Below are positions 1 to 14,000 of a DNA stretch of 64,000 nt, piece by piece. The DNA lies in contig JASANH010000183.1 in NCBI GenBank assembly GCA_030248295.1, forward strand, positions 905,619-969,618. The letters run 5' to 3'. The notes under the pieces were generated by a model. That model saw only the letters and a list, made by a program, of their open reading frames with translations. It was not told the origin of the DNA and searched no databases. Within the stretch, counting starts at the first letter, position 1; each line of letters starts with the position of its first letter. Source of the stretch: Mesodorylaimus sp. YZB2_4. Lineage: Eukaryota > Nematoda > Enoplea > Dorylaimida > Dorylaimidae. Position numbers and translations under genes: made by a program.

Positions 1-145
1 TTCCCTAATGTTACTTGTCAAGAAAAAAACCGATAATTAGTAATTTCCCTTCACTTGCTATTCTTTTTTCCGAAACTACAGCAAACCCAGCGAAAGCTCA
101 CTTCAGCCCACCTTCCTCCAGTACCATCCGCACACCTAGCCTCAC

Positions 146-1997
146 CTTATATTCTTTAACACGTAGAAGAAATCGGGCGGAAACGAGCCAGCATCATCAG
201 CGGCCGTATCCGGTTCAAAGAACGTGGACGGCGGACCTCGCAATGGTCGCATAGCCTGCTTCTCTTTCGTCCTCGATAACCACCTGAAATGACCAAACCT
301 ATACCATGCACATCACCTACCCCCCCCCCCCCCCCCCCAATTACTGCGCTGCGAATTTCATCACATTCGGCTTTATTCTTCGCCCAATTCCATTCCCATT
401 GCCATTGCGCCCGAAATTTTTCACCTTAAATATGAGCCATGCTGCATCTCTACACATCAAACTATACCAAACCCCTCACCTTCCTAAACAGCCTCTTGGC
501 AGTGAATACAGCCTTATCTCGTTTCCTAAATCGATATTGACCCGGACTCGAACTTCTACGATCCGAATCGTGCTGGGGACTGCTGCCCTCATCGCCGGTT
601 GGTGATATCTGCTTATTGTCGATCGGTTTCTCCTCCATCGGCTGCTCGTCCGATTCTAAAATCATACCTGAGCATGGTAGACTAGTTCACGAAAGGATAA
701 GCAGAGCACGATGGTACCCACATCGTGAATTTGGTACAACAACCCTACCCACTCAAGTAGGAGCTATTTATCAAAAGAATATCACATTTTAGGAAGGAAA
801 CTTGTCAGCTTCTTTGTAATCGAGCTAAGGCAATATGAAATAGCCAATAACGTTAATACGAGGCTACTGACATAAGCTATAGTTTTAAGGGTTCTCAAAA
901 AGCGCACTTCTGTTTTAAAATATTGATTGATCCTAGTACACTATCCTTGACCTCGAGTTTTATTCTAGATCCATGAGGGACCTAAAAATCGAGTGCGATC
1001 ATTCAAAACGCATCAGATCAGATTACAATCCATCACACATCAACTATATTTTCGATCACGCTCAAACAACCAACTGATCGGCCCGATCAGTTGAATGACC
1101 TAAATATGATACGGTCTGCCAGAACCTTATCACAAAATTAGTTGCCTGACTGCGACATCACCCTCTCTCAGTTATAGTCAATTAGGCCATTAGTCAAGCC
1201 ACAGGACTGTATTTATGCGTTTGTTGGATCCTAACTATAAGCCCAAGCCAGCCTCAACCGACCAAGGTATGAGGCCACTGAGCCGAACCGACTCAAGGTC
1301 CGCATCGGCCCGACCAAAAGTTGTCTTGTGTTTGCTGATTTGTTTTCTGACCTGATGACGTGACGTGATTTGCTATCTTTCGTTGATGAAGGGCAATCGA
1401 TAAAGAACACCCGTAGCCAGTAGGGAAGAGCTTGAAGGATATTTTAGCTCACAGAGAAAGATATTTTGGCGAAAGGTTCAAAATTCCGATCTAGCCATCC
1501 CACAGTCTGGGTCGGTCTCTTCAAACCGATCAGGCCCAGATCGGCCAATGCTGGACGCCAGGTCAGGCCACCTGTGGCTCCCTCACTAATAGGCCTACTT
1601 CTATTCCATGTTCAAAGGCGCCACCAGCAAAACAAAACAAGTACCTCTGAGCAGGGAGCGCAGCCGCCTTCTGATACTTTTCTATTCAAGAAAGTCTCAA
1701 GGAGGTAGCAACCACCAGAAATACCCTGAATTAAGTTAAATTTAGTGAACCCTATTATAGTTTGTATAAAAGTACTTTATGCTTGACTGATTAGCCACTC
1801 ACTTCTTGGCTTCATCACCCCTACCTGACCCTTTCGAATGGCATGGTATAGTCCCTTGCCTACAAGCGCATAAACTTTGACACGCTAGTCTACTGCCCTC
1901 AGTACTTACTTTCCTGATCGACATGACGACGCCACCAGAATATTATTGCAAATACAAAAAAGGCGATGATCAATGCCAAGCAGATGAAAAAGCCGTA
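146..1997 (-). CDS. Partial single-pass membrane protein (TM exon plus cytoplasmic exons), truncated by left window edge
   Basis: Three consecutive minus-strand exons are visible: 1910-1997, 480-655 and 146-255. The first starts after an acceptor (TTTCAG) and encodes about 22 hydrophobic residues followed by WWRR, a transmembrane helix with a positive stop-transfer end. It ends in phase 1 at GTAAGT. The second exon enters in phase 1, is rich in Asp/Glu/Ser/Pro and then basic, and ends in phase 0 at GTGAGG. The third enters in phase 0 and ends in phase 2 at GTGAGG, so the gene continues to the left. Phases agree across both introns (254... and 656-1909), which is the main support. By inference this is a type I receptor or adhesion protein. 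I do not recognise the family, and I found no convincing extracellular exons between 1998 and 5056. Confidence 0.55.
656..1909 (-). other. Intron of the partial membrane protein gene, with one dispersed repeat
   Basis: No convincing exon is visible. Positions about 1455-1560 match, in the opposite orientation, 13070-13165: both share a GATATTTTGGCG segment, TTCAAAATTCCGAT and then GATCGG-rich sequence. Confidence 0.5.
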
Positions 1998-4900
1998 CTG
2001 AAATCAAACATTCATTTTTAGAACGACTACGCCCTGCGTCAAGAAAACTGCTCACAAGCCCCTGCTGGCGAAGCAGCAATAGAAGGTCACAAAATTTGCA
2101 ATGCACTCAAAAACATAAGGCCCGACCGGGAGTCGAAACCCACGCCCGCGCCCCTGCGCTTAGTGTTCCAGCGTGCCTTTGACTATCATCAATCAGTAGA
2201 TTTGACTAACAGCTTGCGATCAGGGAAGTTTTATGTTTTGAAAGCAACTAGGCTCCTCACCCCGACTAGTAAGGAGGAGCCTTGCGTGCGTGGCAAGCAG
2301 CCCTCTGCACGCACAGGGAATTCCTCTACGAACAAGCATTCTACACTTGAAGCCAACAGCCCCCCCCCCCCAAACAACATGCGACTCCCTGCTGATCCCT
2401 CTCCCCAATTTAATCATCGACTCGCCACAACTCCGAAAAACCCGCCAAGTTCCTATTTTCTAATTTCTAAGTTCAACTTTCCAAAGTGCGCATCTTACTC
2501 ATCAAAAAACCTCTACTGCAAATCGATCCCTGCCACCCCATTAGCTCAAAGTCACTAAGTTTCTTCAGCTAACATACTTATCTTCCTAGCACGCATCCCA
2601 CACAGACTCCCACCGCCAAGCACCCAGCCTTGCATACCTCTCGAAACAGGATCTGAATTCGATACCACATACACGCCAGACCAGTCGCTTCTAAGAGATC
2701 TCGTTCCATGTTAGTACTCCTCGTCAAATCCAACATTCTTCATCAGTCCTTAAATAAAACCTCGTTGAATCTATGAGAATATCGATTGGTACAATCAATC
2801 GATAATTGATTTTAATTCGTGATCGCGCGAACTCAAAATATTTACGAGTAGCTCAATCCTTGGTAAATCAAATCATTTTTATACTCGCCAAAAATTGCAT
2901 ACAAATTATACCTTATTTCCAATGTTGATGTAGCTAGCCCCTCTAACACCTTACCCAATTCTATAAATTCCATTGCATCTACTCAATTGAGTTATGTCCA
3001 GTTACGATCGATGTACAGCCAATACGATAGCTTCTGCTGAATTCTCAAGTAACAGGCACGGCATAAAAATATGCACGTTATCATCAAAGTTACTTCGATT
3101 CAAAATGTAATTCCACACGACGCGACGCAACGCCAGTCCTCACCCCAACCTCAAAGTTCACTGAATGACAACAATTAATAAAAACACGTCCTTCTCATCA
3201 CCTTCACTAGAACCTATTCAACTGCCATTAAAACCTTCACTCATTTTCTATCGTTTCCTACCTTCCTTATCTCTCGCCCCAACACAGCCATCCCCCCAAC
3301 GGTTCCTAATTGGTACCAGCAGTATTAGCAATCACATCGAACCAAACCACGTGCTGGCACCATCATAAGCCAGCCTTACAGCCTAGGCCAAATCCAGTCG
3401 TGTAAACAGGCGAGCGCAAAACGCGGCCAATGGCACGCCAAGGAACGTGCTAAATGATGAGGACAAGAAGAAATGCCATTCGCAGCCTAATCGAAATCAT
3501 AAATCAATTCTTTCCGCTAAAACTCTATACTTGACCTACTTTGCAACAGAAAACCTAAACTTCTCGCAAATTCATCCACCAATCCAGAAAAGCGAATGGC
3601 ACCAGCACTCCCCGTTTTAACCTCTTCGCAACCTCATCCACCCAGCACGTCTCCAAAAAGACACCCGCCTGCGACACCTTATCGAACCACAACCATTTTC
3701 CTGCCCTTTTCAAAAAAGGAAACCCAACGTTGAAAACGCGATCGATTAACGAACGGACAACGAAAAAATGGCCATAGCGCAGTCAATGGCGAGGTACCTG
3801 ATTTCTACGAGCAACTAGCTGAAACGACGATGGTTCATTCATAATGTATCAACATAGAGAAGAGAATTAGAAGGTTAGACGTGCGAAAATGTGCACGTCA
3901 GAGAAAAAAAAAGCAGAGTGCAAAGTACAAGATTATTCGACGATGAAAGAATACGATTGGTTTAGGCTCGTGATCTCATGATATAGTAATGTAATAAGCA
4001 GCACATCATCATAAAACCCTCGATTAGACATATCATAAGTCGACCAGAATTGCACAATATAAGGAAATTGTTGCAAATGTGTAATATACAAAAACCAAAT
4101 CGAATCGATCGCTAATCGATCAAATTTGACGTTTTTCCTTATAGATTGCATACTACCCATTCCATCAACTTGGTAGAAACCAAAATTATCCGTTCAATCA
4201 ACAAAAACCAAGGACATGAGAATTTAAAAAGGAATAAGTCGATTAAAATGCAATGATTGCACTCATTATCGACACTGATCAAAACCCTAACCCGCCACCC
4301 CGCCCACTTCTGTAGTAAGCGATTGTGCCGCCTAAACCAATCCATCCTTTCATACCTGAACTAACCTTTGCACTCCGTCATACGCGTGTCCGCGCTTACG
4401 TCCCGTTTACATCGAAAAAACCTGTCCTAAACAAGTGCCCTACACGAGCACCAACCATTTCAAGCATATCTCCCATTCCTCAAATATCCTTAATTGTCAT
4501 TTCCACTCATATATCAAAACATGACAAACTAGTTGGCATGATCTCGTCATGCAGTGTCCGCCTCTTTTCTTACACTTTGCACTACGTATCCGCTCAATGA
4601 AGCGTCCTGGGCCGTCGTCGATCGGGATATTTTTTTTGAACGTCGACTCGGTGAATGCACGCAATAAGACAACAATCCTCCCTCCTTTCAAGACGACAGT
4701 AACTAATGACGTAAATAAATATTTTCTAAACGCACGTGTCTGACCGAGAGAACTTTGCCAGCTTTGATCTTTCATTCCCAGCGGTCGATTCATGCTTACA
4801 GTAACCTCGCCTTCGTTTCCGCACACAGTCGCAGGTACATTAGTTTTTTACTTCGTTAGGCGGTTTATTTAAATCTCAATTTTCGTCAACCTAACTTTGC

Positions 4901-5056
4901 ACATGAAGACTTATGCAGTTTTACCCAAAAGTTCCAGCATATACCCCACAACTTCTTACACTACAAGTATTGTAAAAATACTCGTAGCACAAAACTGAAC
5001 GCAGATGAGACTGAATAATTTCATTATGCTAATTATATCCTCTGATCACCAGAACT
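1998..5056. other. Unassigned 3 kb between the membrane-protein TM exon and the PHD-SAM gene
   Basis: This stretch should contain the upstream exons of the partial membrane-protein gene, if they lie in this window, and the 3' UTR of the PHD-SAM gene. I found no exon with both splice sites and a compatible phase. A short tRNA-like B-box (GAGTCGAAAC, minus strand) lies near 2131-2140 and suggests a SINE remnant. A C12 run lies at about 2360-2371. Confidence 0.4.
4864..4869 (-). terminator. Possible polyadenylation signal of the PHD-SAM gene
   Basis: AATAAA reads on the minus strand about 190 nt downstream of the stop codon at 5057. The placement is plausible, but nothing else confirms use. Confidence 0.4.
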
Positions 5057-8000
5057 TCACCCACTCGCTTTGTCTTCCTTCAACGAACGTTTCTGCTCTT
5101 TTATTCTTTCAAATCGTTCTCCTTTACTAGACTCGCAAAGGCCTTGCAAATGTTCCACGAGTCGATACGCTTTCACACCAGGACCCAGTTTCAAGTGCAA
5201 TGTGCGGATGACATCGTCCCGAGTCAGCAGCAGTAAGGCTGCACCATCGATTTCCTGCAATAAGAACACCTGACTGCCATTCAATAATTCCAGCAACACA
5301 CTTTGAACCACTGAGTCCATTACTACCCAGGGATCATTCTATTTCGCCTCGTCGAGATCTCATGGCGATCGGTTTTTGCATACCGCCTTCTATTGCTGAT
5401 GAGACAACCACTGAACGGTGTGTCTAGCGCAAGAAACTGAATAGTGCATGTCATGCAGACCCTCAGGTGGATTTACTAGCCCATTATCATCTGGTAAGGT
5501 CATGGTCCCGTAAGTCAAGCGGTGCCTGCCTCACCTACTAAAGGCAAGAGCGCACCTACTCCAGGCCAGCCACTGTTCTGGGACTCATCGTCAGACTTCT
5601 GTAACCAGCGGAAGATAGTCGAGACCGAAGTCTCTGGGCAAAAAAATTGACTGCAGGCAGGCAAGTCTCGCGACTATACCTGCCGTAGAAACATCAACCA
5701 GAGAGGTTAACGTCTCTGAGCCAGGAGAGTATCGATCTCCTGACCGCCAGGAATGCTGGTTACACCTCCATGCCAGAACTGCAGCAGCGCGGTTTCTCTC
5801 AAGGCAGGTAAGTACCTACAGTGCAAGTGCAACCCTCGTGCTCGGCGAGTCGGAGCGAATGATACTCTCCCATGGCTGGGAGATGCCAACCTCTTTGGCT
5901 GATGGCCGCAGGTACAGTCGCAAGACTTGCCTGCTCCAGTCGGAGTTTTTAACCCACCGACTTCGGTCGGCCCCATTCTCTCATACGCCTGCCAGCATGG
6001 CTGCACAAGCTCAACTTGGATTACTGTTACCGCAATCATATTAGACAAGGGACAACCCTGCACAATGTATACACGCTCCGTCTGTCGGGCACCTACCCAT
6101 CCTCTGCACAGGCGCAGCTGGGATGTCACCCGGCAGGAGCATGTTCAAGTCACGGACTGGGTTGGAAGACTCGGTTGGCTGCCCTGTCTTTCTAGCGTGG
6201 TGCAAAAGCTCCCGTAGTCACTCCGTTCAATAATACAGACCCACTCGCTTTCAACCACAACCAGTACTACGCCATGCATGCGAGCTAAGGACGTTCCACA
6301 TCCTTTGGTGCATACCCAGCACCACGGATTACTATAGAGCGTCCGCAAATCTACGTTACATCTCCACGGGCAAAAGACAAGGGACCTCTACTCACCTGCT
6401 CTTTAAACACCTTGGCCGCCGCATCATTACCAAAAGAACGGAACACACGGACCACCTGATCCACTCCCCATGTTTTCACCTCGTAACCAACCTCTTTGAA
6501 AACTGGCTGACCATTCAAGCAAGTGTAACTGAAATCAAAAAGGCACAAATCAATTGTCATTCCTCAAAGCACACCAAAACTACTTACTTATTCAATACCA
6601 AGTGACTTTCACCGACACCCTGCTCTCCACCATTGTTCGCCATCGGCTGATCACCGCTCTCCTTCACAAATGGCACAGTCTTTTCTAATGCCATAATTTC
6701 TTTTTTCACCCCCTTTTCTTCACCCACACCCCCATCTCCTTCCTGCGTCCCAAACCCGCTTTGCTCGCCATGCACTGTTGATCCATCATTGTCACCATCC
6801 AAAATCGTATCGATCACTGACCGCTCATCGCTCGATGCACCGTTCTGCGCAGCCACCAATCGAGTGACGTACCCTCGCTGTTGATTGATTTTCTTCCATT
6901 CGCGACACTGTTGGCAATACCAAGGAGGCGGTGGTACGGCAGACAGGGCGGGATCCTGGCAGTACAAATGCTCGGCCACATCGCAGCGATCGCAAAGTAA
7001 TAAGCCGTTCCGTTTGTTCTGGAAAACAGTTCCGTGTCATGTAACGGGGGCAACTACCACACTGACAAAACGTATTTACACCATGTAACCATAAATGCTG
7101 GACACTTCTCTGACTAGAAACAGTTTGTACGCATCATTCTTATTTACCCCATAGTACGTCCTAGACAATGCTGCAAGTGGGACAATGCTGTCTGCCGCAA
7201 ATCTAGCCGCTGGACCACTCAAACCCAAATCCCAGTAAGATTTGGGAGAATCTGTCTGTGTCTATCCCGTCTTTGGAAAACATAGGCTCGTGGTAATCGC
7301 CCTCTGCACGAAGCCGCCAGCTTGGAACGTCACCCGTCAAAGTGATGCTTCAGCTATGGTTCACGAAGACTTGGTCGGCTCGCCTGGTTTTTTTCCCCCA
7401 TGACCCTGGGCCCTGGAAGACAAGGACAACCTACCAGAAGATAGAGCAGTCAGCTTAAATGATGCCCACCCACCGCCCAACACTGGGCCGGTCAGTCAGC
7501 CACACACAGTACCATAGCGGCAGCTTGGTAGGCCATTTCCTACTCCCTAGTGGCACAGTCCCACGAGCCACGATACCCTCATCTCTATTTTACCTCCAGG
7601 GTTCACCCGCACCACTGCAGGACATACAGACTGCACCTACGCAGAGTGCTCTACAAACAATACAGACCCCACCTGACAATACCTGCTGCTTGCCCCCACA
7701 GATGCTGCATCGTCGACAATAGTAGCATTTCCAGTCACCCAATATCGATTGAATTTGTACACCCAACTTCTTCAGATCCTTGATCGAACGCATATCCAAC
7801 GGCAACGAGATGTAATCTCGCGCGCACCGAACGTGATCTGAAAATGAGGGAAGGACCGGCCCTCATGAGGCGTGCGAGGCCGCACACAGCCGGGGTGGGG
7901 CACCAAATGCACTGACTGAGCCACAGTAAGAATGGATGGACGGATAACTAGACTGACCGCCCCTTGGAGGCTTGTGAAGGACACAATCCTGGCATGCTCA

Positions 8001-11000
8001 AATACTCTGCTCGATCACACAAGCTGCAGGTCTGGGCTAAGTGGCATGGGTGCACGCGCTTTCCCTCAGGGGCCTCCACTAGCTTTGTGGTTCTATCTCA
8101 TCCACACATGCTCATGTGGTGAGCAGCAGATTCCTGGCCAAAGAACATTCAGACCAATGCAAACCGAGTCCATGTCTGCTGCCCACAACCGACAAGAAAC
8201 CTTTTGGCTTCCAAAAAAGAGGTTCGATTTGTCTTTGGCAACAATGCAAATCCAATTTTCATTTAAAAACCTGAACTTCTCGTATGCTATAAACTCAAAT
8301 AATAACCTGGCTACATTATAATTTTGAGTGGGCCTGAGGGGCAGCCGTATGGGAATGCAATTTCTATCAAAGACACATGATTTGATCCCAAAACGGAGAT
8401 CGGTATATCATGGCAGGCGCCCATGGACCAGGCTACATCCCAGGGAAATTATTCGAGCAGAGCAGAGTATTTGAGCATGCCAGGATTGTGTCCTTCACAA
8501 GCCTCCAAGGGGCGATCAGTCTCGATATTCGTCCATCCATTCTCACAGTCAGTCCACTCGGTGCTCCAGCCCAACTGTGTAACCACAGTGGCCCAGGGGC
8601 AAGTACTCTCACCAATACCAGGCAACTTACACTTTACAACGCATTCCGAGCACCGCAACAGCACTTCATCCTCGCCAACCGGCTTGTAGCACATGTGGCA
8701 ACTCGACCTGTATCGTTCATCGGGTTTCTTCACTTTCGGCGGACTCGAACCCCACTCCAACTTCGATTTGCGTTTCTGTCAAAGATAAGGTTTTTTTAAA
8801 TTATCTCTATGCTATTCGCCAACCTTGATGGTCCATTTCATTCCCTTGTCACTCTGTTAGTAACATCAAGTAGCCACTATACGCTACCGTGCTAGACGAT
8901 AGTTCTCGCGGTTCTACAAAACTACAATACTTTACTCTACATACAAACGAAGTCTATATAGTTCTGGGAAGGTTTTGTCGGCGCCATTTGACCATCGTTT
9001 GATGGATTTCGATGATTTTTGACCCTAGCATACTGGACCCAGTACCCGGGAGCCCTACGATGAGATTTCGCGAAATTTTATGGGTTCGGGGATATCGATG
9101 AAAAACACCTTCTACAGTGTGGACCCAGCACTAGAATAGGGGGTCCACAAATTTGATTTTCCACAGATTTGAAAAAATTAAATAAGCCAATACAGAAAAC
9201 CTGCCGACGTTTTGACTTGAAAAGAAGCAGCATCAAGCACAATCGGCTTTTTATTTGTTCAGATTTCTGTTCAACAATTCAGATTTTTGTGAAAACATCT
9301 TAATTTTAAACTGATTGTGAGACAGTCAAGGATGCATATCCACTAGAATTCGACACTGATCGTGAGCTTGCGAAGGACAATCCTGGATTTCCTGGCATTG
9401 CTATTACTCTGCTCGATTACAGAAGATGCAAGAGAGGCGTCACTCGCCGATGATACAGTACACAAGCACATTTGCATACACCGCAGAGGTAAAATGCAGG
9501 AAATAGCCCTAGAGTGCCTGATCTGCGTGAACAGTAGGTGGAGGACTGCATCCCGCTGAAAGACTAACCTACTCTGATTATGAATTTTTCGGCGCACAGC
9601 AAAGCTGACCCTATAGTTGTGAAAATAGGTACGGTACTGTACATGTTTTGCCGCTAGGACGCTTTTCCCCCCAATTGTCTCTCCAGGATAGTGTAAAGTG
9701 TGAGATGTCTATGCATTGCGACAGTGCGCAGTATGACCCACTCCAGGGACATCTTCCACGATGTTATCGATTTTTAATGGTTCTTGATCGATCAAAAACG
9801 ACTTCTAAAGTAAGGACCCCAGTACAGCAAATATAGGTTTACAAATTTGATTAGCGAGAGGGGGAGGGTGAGAACTGCTTTTTAGAATAATGCAGAGGCA
9901 ACCTCGTTTCATTTAAGAAAGCTGTCCCCTACCCAGGAAAACAATGCGTATGTTGTGCGCATGATCTCAAAAGATAGATGCATAGACTATGGGCCCGCTA
10001 ATATGATCATTGGAGGATGTATTATTGGACACAATCCTGCCACTGCTATCATTGCTTATTGCAGAAGGTTCAAGGGTGCGTCATTCGCCAATAATGAAGA
10101 TCGCGGAGTCTCAATAGTTCCCAGCGAGCTACCTGCCTGAACTTATTTCATTTTTGCAACCTAACATTTTCAAACGGTCCCCCTCTTCAACTCCACCGAT
10201 TCCTGTTTCCAATCTAACACAAAACTTCCGCTGGTGCACATGAGCGCATACACGGTTACAGGGAGCCGAAATTTATTATCCTGAAATTTGCAGGATTTGT
10301 AGACTGAAATTCTAGATTTCCCTGATTAATTATAAGCCGACCCCTGCTAGAGCACGGTCAACATAGACTACCTACTCACTGAATCATACCAGCAACATGG
10401 CAATAACAAATGGTGACCCTGTAGTTGGATGACTTTATGTCGCAAAATGAGCCTGAAACAAGGTCCCGTGACGTTTCCCCACTTGGTCGACTCCCCCACT
10501 GAGTCCTTTCCCCCACCGTGCCTGGTGGGGGGGGGGGGAGGAATCGACTCACTGAGACGGGTGCCGGTTCCCCCACCATAATTTTTCGCCTGATGTGCAG
10601 ACACGACTTCGGTTGCAAAAGACAATACAAGTGTGATAGGCATGTCGAATGTGGGAAGTGTAAAGTAAAATTTCGGTGCTGCAGCTCATGTGCAAGGTAC
10701 TCAGGCTACGAGCTTTATGAACTCCTTCAAGTATTTCAGGAAGGATATTTGACACGCTGCCAATACGAGTGAATGTAAGACCAGGCCAGTTTTCTCTGGT
10801 ATTCAATACAGGGTTCAAATTGCAAATGTATCTAAAAAACTGATCTGAGGGGTGGATCAGTTCCCGATCCGATCCGACTGCTGGATCACCAGGATTGGCA
10901 ACTGAAATTTTTCGCTCTGTATCTGCTGAAGAATGATAAGGAGTGGCATTCTATGATAAGAAAATCCCGTTTTTCCTCTTAAATTAGCATTCAATCCCAC

Positions 11001-14000
11001 TTTATGCACTGCTTATCTCTCACCTGTGTCCTTTGGAGTAGACTGACAGAGAGTGACCGCGAGGAAATATAGCAGGTTGGCGAGGACGCAGTGCCAAGTA
11101 AGTCATCCCATCACAATCGAATGATAAAACAACAAAATCGTGACCTATTTGAGGTATATTTCATATCTTCTAGGATTCATGATAACGATTTGTGCATGAG
11201 TGCTTTATTCTTAGACGAAAGCTCAAAATTTGAATAGCCGCAGTTCCTCAAAACTGATTGCAGGGGAAACGATGCATGTCTCAGTGAGTCGACTCCCACG
11301 AGACAAGGTGGGGGAAACGACACAGTGGGGGAATCGTCTCACAATCTGAAACAAGGCATCCATCGGTACCTCAACTCCCACATGATCAACAGATTCAATT
11401 ATATGAAACGAACCAAGCGAAAAAAGCTGAGACAGTGGTAAAAGTCTTACCAATTCAAACTTCCCGCTCATTTTTTAAAATGTGAACTGGCAACTGAACT
11501 CAAAGCAATTTACAATTTGAATTCATAATCTCAAATGTGCACTGTTCAAAGTCACTATTGCCCAAGAAATCAAGGTGTACACACCCTAATAGAGTTTACA
11601 CATCCACGCAAGCTTACTGTAGCAAGTGCAGCACAGTAACTGGAAACATTGATAACCGCTATACTACTGTCCGTGGGTGGGTGTCGTGTAATGACTTGTC
11701 CGCCCACGCAGAAACGTGTACTGACTCGACACCCCATTTATGAACACTCAAAAGACTGCCTAATCCATCCTAACCTTATCCTAATCTCTTCGTACAATGG
11801 CCGGAGTCATAGTCGACACTGGCCATCAGCACTTCCAGTGCAGCACACCACAGCACGGCATTGAATTGATGATGCCACGCAGCCCAGCCTATACGGTACT
11901 GTAGATCTGCAGGTGGTCGGACACCAGAAACTATGTAGAGCTTTCTGGCGTGGGTAGCTCTCAATAAGGCAGTGCGCCGCATTACCATAATACGACACGA
12001 CTGGATATCCTGCTACGAGAACCTGTATCCTCCGACTAGAGCCAGACGAGTCCAGGACTACACCTGCAGCTGAAACGTGACCCCCCCTCTAGTCTGGGGA
12101 GATCAAAAATCCTCCGCCCCTTGCCGTAGGCGGCGCAACAGCGAGGCCTGCATGCCTCACACACAGTGAAAACACGCACTGGGGTCCACAGGGCCGGTCA
12201 CCCCTGTGCTGCACATGCTGATGCAGGGCAGGGATGCCATACAAACCCCCGGGAACTGATTGATGGTGGGTGAGCGCTTAGGGCACCTATACACAAACCA
12301 AGAGCTCAGGGCTGGATAGGTCAAGTCAATATATTGACAACACTATGAGCATATTTATTCCAATTGTAGATGTTGCCCAAAAACCCCTTTCATGCTGTAC
12401 TGTGTGCAATTCTTGTCAGCGTGAGAAATAGACTCCAAACCTGAACAATTCTTGCTATTATTAATTCAGAAACACAAAAGCTCGCGTGTTGAGCGGGAGT
12501 CGAACCCGCTTATTTGTGATTCCTGGTACAGCGTGGAGTAGCGTTCTAGCTGTACAAGGTTTAGGATTTTGTGGATCTTCCTCAGCATCGATTGATCCAG
12601 GGGGTGGATTGGTTCCTGACCTGATCCGACTGCTGGATCGGCCGGATCGGCAACTAAAATTTTTTGCGCTTTATCTGCTGGAAAATGATAAAGCGTTGCA
12701 TACAATGATAAGAAAGTCCCGCTTTTTCTCTCAGATGAACATTGAATCTTACTTTAGGCGTTGCTTAGCTCCCTCCGGTCTTTGGAGTGGTCTGATGGAG
12801 AGTTACAGCGAAGAAACAGGGCAGGTTGGTGAGGCCTCATTGCCAATAGGTCATCCCCACCAATCTTGTATTTTATGAAGCGGATCGGATCGGGATCGGG
12901 CAAATCCACACCCTGGATCAGACTGGGATCGGGATCCAGGCCTGGGGTCGTATCGATCGATGCTAGGATCTGCCTTGGTTGTATTAGGAGCCTCTGTCTG
13001 TCCAACAAAAACGGTTTATCATTCCATCAGTCTGTCTGATCTATACGAGCCACCATCGACCGACCCACCGATCCGGGCCGGATCGGTTTGGGGGAACCGA
13101 CCCAAGCTGTGGGTCGGCCGGATCGGAATTTTGAATTCCCGCCAAAATATCTTCTCTGGCGCCCAGTCATGTCTTCATGCAGGCAGCTAGGATCGACGCT
13201 TCAACCCACTGGACTGGCCGCCCATGCATGACATCGACGTTTTTTTTTTCAAGTTTCGACCCCACCCACCTTCTGTTTACATAGAGCGCGGGGGCTCATT
13301 TGGCTTGTGAGAGGTTGATTGGGGGGAGCCCTGACTGAAACGCCTCAGTTCTATTCTGGCTGAAGACGTCAGTTAATGAAACCCGTTCTCAGAGAACTGG
13401 CTGTGGGCGATTCACCAGAAATTCAAGTGGAAGTGGAAGTGGTGCCCTATATTGAGAAATCTGGTCCTCATCGCCAGTCGTGGCCCTCCGTTCTTGCCCT
13501 CTATCACCCGAAAACGCTGATTCTGGCGCAGGATGCCCTCGGCGGTGATGCTCCAGCGAAGCAGCTCCAAGTGAGGCCGCCAGAGGGAACGTGCCATGAG
13601 AGTTGATCGCCTCACACACTGCCGCGCCCGTCATTGACTGCTGGCGCAGCTGGTAAAACCCATAGGAAATCGGGGTAGGTGGGGGCCCAGCCCAAAAACA
13701 TTTAAAAGCTGTCCTCATACCGGCCACCTCCCACTCTAAGAAGTCAAGTCTAGAAGACAAATGTGCTATTGGACAGTAAAAATTTGTGAAATTCTACGCT
13801 GTCGCCTCAGACAGCATGGGGCAAGGGATGAGCACGTTAACTTAGTCCTAAAGTTCTCCTTCCCCCCCCCCCCCCCCCCCTGTCCGCTTTTGTTCGAAAT
13901 CCGTCAAGCCCCTTCTTCCTGACTGTGGGGTGTCTGTTATCGATGGTTATCGATCGAAGAAAGAATGCATCATGGCAGAAAACAAATGAGTGGGCGCACT

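Noticed and set aside
4497..4826. 109-codon minus frame as extracellular exon of the partial membrane protein
   Set aside because: No motif, no splice sites in the right phase.
13389..13760. Overlapping long frames on both strands
   Set aside because: Located in a SINE-2-like remnant and GC-rich repeat. Open frames are expected by chance.
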